Source: Baumannia cicadellinicola str. Hc (Homalodisca coagulata) (GTDB lineage: Bacteria; Pseudomonadota; Gammaproteobacteria; Enterobacterales; Enterobacteriaceae). From it: DNA of 21,924 nt. Below are positions 18,124-21,924 of the stretch, one piece after another. Location of the stretch: NCBI RefSeq assembly GCF_000013185.1, contig NC_007984.1:1-21924 (forward strand), read 5' to 3'. A model generated the notes under the pieces. It made no database searches, was not told the origin of the DNA, and saw only the letters and a list, made by a program, of their open reading frames with translations. Numbering within the stretch: the stretch's first letter is position 1; every line of letters begins with the position of its first letter. A program made the position numbers and the translations under genes.

Positions 18124-19740
18124 TTAAAGCTGTGGTCCAGCATTATGTAATTTCTTACATGTTAATGGAAGAGTAAATTTATTAAAATTTTTAATAAAAA
18201 GCTGAGCTAAAGAACGAGCTTTGTTCTGCCATTCAGAGCTATTAATATAAGAAGTACGTGGATCAAGAATATTACTATCAACACCAATTAATATTTGAGG
18301 AATACTAAGGTTAAAAATAGGTAGTTTGATTGTCGGCGTATCTTGAATTTGTTTGTTTAAGATAGCATTAATAATTGCCTTAGTATCCTTAAGAGCAATC
18401 CTACTGCCATTACCATTCCAACCAGTATTAACTAAATATGCGTTTGTACCAGCTATATTCATTCTTTTCGCTAGTAATGCTGCATATACTGTAGGATGTA
18501 ATGCTAAAAATGCAGCTCCAAAACAAGCAGAGAAAGTAGGTACAGGGGATATAATACCACGTTCAGTACCGGATAATTTTGCAGAAAAACCTGACAAAAA
18601 GTAATATTGAGCCTGCTCATTTGTCAAGGTGGCTACTGGTGGTAAAACACCGAATGCATCAGCAGTAAGAAAAATGATTGTTGACGCATGGCTAGCACAT
18701 GAGACAGGTTGTACTCTATTTTTAATATGATTAAGAGGATACGATACACGTGCATTATCGGTTTTACTATTATCATGATAATTTACCGAACCATCTGCAC
18801 GTACCATAACATTTTCTAGCAGAGCATTACATCTAATCGCTTGAAAAATCTCTGGTTCTAATTCTGGCTTGAGATTAATAGTTTTCGCATAACATCCACC
18901 TTCTAAATTAAAAATACCATCATTGTCCCAACCATGTTCATCGTCACCAATCAGGGCTCTGTTAGTATCATGAGATAAAGTAGTTTTTCCTGTACCTGAT
19001 AGTCCAAAAAAAAGAGCAACATCTTTATTTATACCAACATTTGCTGAACAGTGCATTGATGCTATACCTTTTAGTGGTAAGTGATAGTTCATTACTGTGA
19101 ATAAGCCTTTTTTCATTTCACCTCCGTACCAAGTACCAGCTATTAGCTGCATACCTTCAGTTAAATTTAAAGCAATAAAATTTTCTGAATGCATATTTTG
19201 TTCGCGCCAATTTGGATTGGTACATTTGGCTCCATTGAGTACTATAAATTCTGGTTCAAAAGAAATTAGATCTATCGCATCTGGTTGGATAAACATATTT
19301 TTTACAAAATGAGCTTGCCAAGCAACTTCTGTCACAAAGCGGACTCGTAATCGGCTATTTTTTTTTGCCCCACAATATACGTCAATGATGAACAAACGTT
19401 TATAACTAAGTTGTTTGCTAACTAATTTTTTGAGATATTGCCAGGTTATTTGACTAATAGGTTGATTATTACTTGTTTTATCTTGATCTGACCACCATAG
19501 TTGATGATGAGTATCATTATCACATACTATATACTTATCTAAAGGAGAGCGACCAGTAAAAATACCGGTATTGACTGCTATTGCACCTGAATTGGTAATA
19601 GTACCACGTTCAAGATTAGTTAAATTATGGTTTGTTTCTTCACGAACTAACTGTTCAAAACTAGGATTATATATTAGTTCACAGCAATCAGTGATACCAT
19701 AGTGTATTAACTGTTGTCTAATTATATTATTACTAAGCAT
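18124..19740 (-). CDS. pckA: Phosphoenolpyruvate carboxykinase (ATP)
   Basis: PckA converts oxaloacetate + ATP to PEP + CO2 + ADP, the entry to gluconeogenesis. The 538-aa protein (540 in E. coli) keeps Arg64 in FTGRSP for substrate binding, the Mn/Mg ligands Lys211 (GGEMKKG) and His230 (SMHCSANVG), the P-loop GLSGTGKTT (246-254), the kinase-2 block [11 protein letters not shown], and ARVSYP and GTERGI further on. The end AGPQL matches E. coli AGPKL. No strong ribosome-binding site is visible. It is convergent with pgi and divergent from nudE, the same orientation relation as in E. coli. There igaA, yrfG, hslR, hslO and yhgE lie between them; all are missing here. It supports a malate-to-sugar route with Mqo and Pgi. 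Confidence 0.98.
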   Translation of the reverse strand: MLSNNIIRQQLIHYGITDCCELIYNPSFEQLVREETNHNLTNLERGTITNSGAIAVNTGIFTGRSPLDKYIVCDNDTHHQLWWSDQDKTSNNQPISQITWQYLKKLVSKQLSYKRLFIIDVYCGAKKNSRLRVRFVTEVAWQAHFVKNMFIQPDAIDLISFEPEFIVLNGAKCTNPNWREQNMHSENFIALNLTEGMQLIAGTWYGGEMKKGLFTVMNYHLPLKGIASMHCSANVGINKDVALFFGLSGTGKTTLSHDTNRALIGDDEHGWDNDGIFNLEGGCYAKTINLKPELEPEIFQAIRCNALLENVMVRADGSVNYHDNSKTDNARVSYPLNHIKNRVQPVSCASHASTIIFLTADAFGVLPPVATLTNEQAQYYFLSGFSAKLSGTERGIISPVPTFSACFGAAFLALHPTVYAALLAKRMNIAGTNAYLVNTGWNGNGSRIALKDTKAIINAILNKQIQDTPTIKLPIFNLSIPQILIGVDSNILDPRTSYINSSEWQNKARSLAQLFIKNFNKFTLPLTCKKLHNAGPQL

Positions 19741-19799
19741 ATTGAAACATCATCTTGATTATTTATTGTTAAATGATTAAATATTCAGTTTTATTTTAA

Positions 19800-19835
19800 T
19801 TAAGATAACTATCTTAAGATAGCTAATTTAAGATA
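19800..19835. repeat. Three direct octamer repeats at 14-base intervals, with nested dyads
   Basis: TTAAGATA occurs at 19800-19807, 19814-19821 and 19828-19835, each exactly 14 bases apart. The first repeat and the sequence after it also form TTAAGATA-ac-TATCTTAA (19800-19817), overlapping a perfect palindrome CTATCTTAAGATAG (19809-19822). The group lies 60-95 bases upstream of the pckA start, probably within the leader if the TATAAT at 19864-19869 is the promoter. It looks like an iteron-type protein-binding array, but no known site matches. Confidence 0.45.
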
Positions 19836-19863
19836 CAGTAGATATGAATAAGTATTACAACAA

Positions 19864-19869
19864 ATTATA
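19864..19869 (-). promoter_or_regulatory. Candidate -10 element for pckA
   Basis: Read on the minus strand this is TATAAT, about 125 bases before the pckA start. No convincing -35 is seen. If used, the three-octamer array would fall in the transcribed leader, a position suited to repression. Confidence 0.25.
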
Positions 19870-20048
19870 TTTATTACTTTGATCATATATTACATAAAGA
19901 TATTATCCATATTTTTTATGCTAACTGAATACTTTTATTAGTAACCGTATTTATATTAAATACTAATAACTTAGATCTTCATTTTTTCTTTAAGCATAGT
20001 ATATAAGTATAAGCTAAGTAATAATATGCATTATTTACGGAATAATTT

Positions 20049-20594
20049 ATGGATAAGATATTACAAAAACCTACAATTTATCATGTAGAGACTATTGCTC
20101 AGTCTCGTCTATTTACTATTGAATCAGTTAATTTAAAGTTTCGTAATGGCATGTATAAAGCATATGAACGAATACGGCCATCCAATCATGAATCAGTAAT
20201 GATAGTACCTATTATTGATGATAACTTACTGCTTATTCGTGAATATAATGTTGGTATTGAAGACTATGAACTTAGCTTTCCAAAAGGCCTCATTGAGGCC
20301 GGAGAAGAAATTATGGAAGCAGCTAATCGTGAATTAATGGAAGAAGTTGGTTATGGTGCACATACTTTTACTTTGCTTCATAGGCTAACGATAGCACCTT
20401 CCTATTTATCCAATACTATGAATATAGTAGTAGCACAAAAGCTTTATCCACACAAAAAAATAGGCGATGAACCAGAAAAGTTATCATTAGTTCGTTGGCC
20501 AGTTACACAAATGTTAGCATTACTAAATGAAATTGATTTCTGTGAAGCACGTAATATAAGTGCGTTGTTTCTTACCCACTCTTGGTTAGAATAA
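20049..20594 (+). CDS. nudE: ADP compounds hydrolase NudE (Nudix family)
   Basis: NudE hydrolyses ADP-ribose, AP(n)A dinucleotides and NADH, thought to clear or recycle nucleotide derivatives. The 181-aa protein (186 in E. coli) has a complete Nudix box from Gly82-region GLIEAGE through REL-MEEVGYG, with the family spacing of Gly, Glu, Arg-Glu and Glu-Glu. Alignment to E. coli NudE runs from LQKPTI at the N-terminus through YERIRPSNHESVMIVPI, APSYLSNTMNIVVAQ and EARNISALFL at the end; the last few residues (KGQGRV in E. coli) are missing. It is divergent from pckA, an ancestral pairing. Housecleaning Nudix enzymes are often lost in reduced genomes, so keeping this one is mildly notable. E. 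coli NudF (ADP-ribose diphosphatase) is the main alternative, but the matches outside the Nudix box favour NudE. Confidence 0.9.
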   Translation: MDKILQKPTIYHVETIAQSRLFTIESVNLKFRNGMYKAYERIRPSNHESVMIVPIIDDNLLLIREYNVGIEDYELSFPKGLIEAGEEIMEAANRELMEEVGYGAHTFTLLHRLTIAPSYLSNTMNIVVAQKLYPHKKIGDEPEKLSLVRWPVTQMLALLNEIDFCEARNISALFLTHSWLE

Positions 20595-20629
20595 CTTGCA
20601 TATAACTGATATATATAATAAATATTGGT

Positions 20630-20707
20630 CTAGTAAATATATTTATGAAAGAGCAATCTAGTAGTTAATCTATCTATGATTTATAATGAACTTAGTATAT
20701 TTACTAG
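20630..20707. repeat. 12-base inverted repeat flanking a -10-like element upstream of metK
   Basis: CTAGTAAATATA (20630-20641) and TATATTTACTAG (20696-20707) are exact reverse complements, 54 bases apart. A TATAAT (20682-20687) lies between them. If that is the metK -10, the right arm covers the start of the transcript, so the arms could be paired operator sites. Alternatively they form a long-range stem. I see no SAM-riboswitch fold and no MetJ box (AGACGTCT-like) here. Confidence 0.35.
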
Positions 20708-20777
20708 GGTATATCACATGATACAGTAATGTATCTACCTGCTATTATTATATCCCAATCCAAAGGTAAACAGACCA

Positions 20778-21924
20778 ATGGCTAAGCACCTATTCACATC
20801 GGAATCAGTTTCCGAAGGTCATCCTGATAAAATTGCTGACCAAATTTCTGACACAGTATTAGACGCTATTTTAGCCCAAGATTTAAAAGCACGCGTAGCT
20901 TGTGAAACTTATGTAAAAACAGGTATGGTACTCGTTGGCGGAGAAATTACAACTAATGCATGGATTGATATCGAAGAACTAACACGTAATACAATACGTG
21001 ATATTGGGTATACGAATTCTGAAATGAAATTTGATGCTAACTCTTGTGCTGTTTTAAGTATTATCAGTAAACAGTCACCGGATATAAATAAGGGTATTAA
21101 TAATATAGATCCAAGAGAACAGGGTGCAGGTGACCAGGGTTTTATGTTTGGTTATGCAACTAACGAAACCGATGTGCTAATGCCTGCACCTATTACTTAT
21201 GCTCATCGTCTTGTTGCCCGTCAATCTCTCGTTCGTAAAAATGGTACTCTACCTTGGTTATGTCCAGATGCTAAAAGTCAGGTAACCTTTGCTTATGATG
21301 AAGGTAAAGTAGTAGGTATCGATACCGTAGTTTTTTCTACACAACACGTGGAAAATATTACGTTACCAAACCTAAAAGAAGCTGTTATGGAGGAGATTAT
21401 CAAGCCAGTACTACCAATAGAGTTACTTTCAGAACACACAAAATTTTTTATTAATCCCACTGGTCGTTTTGTAGTTGGTGGCCCTATGGGAGACTGTGGT
21501 CTAACTGGTCGTAAAATAATAGTAGATACTTACGGTGGTATGGCACGTCACGGAGGAGGTGCTTTTTCTGGTAAAGATCCATCTAAAGTAGACCGCTCTG
21601 CAGCATATGCAGCACGTTACGTCGCAAAGAATATTGTTGCAGCTGGATTAGCAGAAAAATGTGAAATTCAAGTATCTTATGCGATAGGTATCGCTGAACC
21701 TACTTCTATAACGATTGAAACTTTTGGTACTGAAAAAATATCAGCTGACCATCTTACTGCTTTAGTAAATGAGTTTTTTGATCTACGTCCTTATAGCTTA
21801 ATTACAATGCTCAACCTGCTACAACCTATTTACCGCGAAACAGCAACTTATGGCCACTTTGGTCGGGAGCATTTTCCATGGGAAAAAACAGATAAAGCAA
21901 TATTATTACGTGATGCTGCAAGCT
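20778..21924 (+). CDS. metK: S-adenosylmethionine synthetase, cut by the window end
   Basis: MetK makes SAM from methionine and ATP. The ATG at 20778 opens [18 protein letters not shown], identical to the E. coli start; AAGGT (20764-20767 region) may be the ribosome-binding site at a long spacing. The frame stays open to the window end, giving 382 codons of an expected 384 or so, and the last residues RDAAS correspond to RDAAG of E. coli RDAAGLK. Signature blocks [12 protein letters not shown] (ATP/methionine site) and [19 protein letters not shown] are intact, as are [25 protein letters not shown] and the [11 protein letters not shown] tail. It is an independent gene following nudE after a 183-base leader. 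SAM is needed for the methyltransferases and radical-SAM enzymes encoded elsewhere. Confidence 0.97.
   Translation, partial: MAKHLFTSESVSEGHPDKIADQISDTVLDAILAQDLKARVACETYVKTGMVLVGGEITTNAWIDIEELTRNTIRDIGYTNSEMKFDANSCAVLSIISKQSPDINKGINNIDPREQGAGDQGFMFGYATNETDVLMPAPITYAHRLVARQSLVRKNGTLPWLCPDAKSQVTFAYDEGKVVGIDTVVFSTQHVENITLPNLKEAVMEEIIKPVLPIELLSEHTKFFINPTGRFVVGGPMGDCGLTGRKIIVDTYGGMARHGGGAFSGKDPSKVDRSAAYAARYVAKNIVAAGLAEKCEIQVSYAIGIAEPTSITIETFGTEKISADHLTALVNEFFDLRPYSLITMLNLLQPIYRETATYGHFGREHFPWEKTDKAILLRDAAS

Larger units (their letters stand above)
19741..20048. other. Divergent promoter region between pckA and nudE
   Basis: This 308-base AT-rich interval has no gene or visible gene remnant, although five genes lie here in E. 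coli. It contains three phased octamers close to pckA (listed separately) and a minus-strand TATAAT (19864-19869) that may be the pckA -10. The nudE side shows no clear promoter; GGA (20039-20041) may be its ribosome-binding site. Confidence 0.55.

Noticed and set aside
18353..18604. Plus-strand open frame with a hydrophobic start inside pckA
   Set aside because: It is fully antisense to conserved pckA sequence and shows no independent features; the hydrophobic look comes from the opposite strand of pckA codons.
20595..20777. metK leader considered as a SAM riboswitch
   Set aside because: No conserved SAM-I, SAM-II or related core could be recognised; only a distant 12-base inverted repeat is present.

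Overview
The window reads as a stretch of a small, AT-rich gammaproteobacterial chromosome of the insect-endosymbiont type. By eye roughly one third of the bases are G or C, codons strongly prefer A/T in the third position, and intergenic DNA is very AT-rich. Every protein is a close, almost ungapped relative of its Escherichia coli counterpart. The gene set, with malate:quinone oxidoreductase and PEP carboxykinase retained, is what I would expect of the sharpshooter symbiont Baumannia cicadellinicola or a relative. That species call is an inference from gene content, not from a search.

Layout: mqo (+) opens the window. A long block follows that is the E. coli 2.63-2.70 Mb region with genes removed: purL, tadA, glyA (+), suhB (-), iscS, ndk, ispG, hisS, bamB, der (+). 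Ancestral neighbours such as mltF, hmp, trmJ, iscR, iscU-hscBA-fdx, rlmN, rodZ and yfgM are gone, leaving short AT-rich gaps. pgi (+) comes after a synteny break. Then comes a second ancestral pair, pckA (-) and nudE (+), divergent as in E. coli but with the genes between them lost. metK (+) is cut by the window end only about two codons before its expected stop. I saw no tRNA, rRNA, CRISPR array, insertion sequence or phage gene.

Functionally, mqo, pckA and pgi together suggest growth on malate: malate to oxaloacetate (Mqo, feeding electrons to quinone), oxaloacetate to PEP (PckA), then gluconeogenesis up to glucose-6-phosphate (Pgi). glyA supplies glycine and one-carbon units that the purine pathway (purL) uses, metK makes SAM, and ispG makes isoprenoid precursors. 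hisS, tadA, der, ndk and suhB serve translation, ribosome assembly and nucleotide balance. bamB shows that outer-membrane protein assembly is kept.

No gene cluster here looks like a new multi-gene system. The notable signals are changes inside familiar genes. SuhB is full length and ungapped against E. coli but has lost most of its inositol monophosphatase metal ligands. IscS stands without the rest of the isc operon and lacks exactly the C-terminal tail linked to IscU binding. TadA has an altered tRNA-contact loop while its zinc site is intact. Several intergenic regions carry dyads or iteron-like repeats that could be regulatory.
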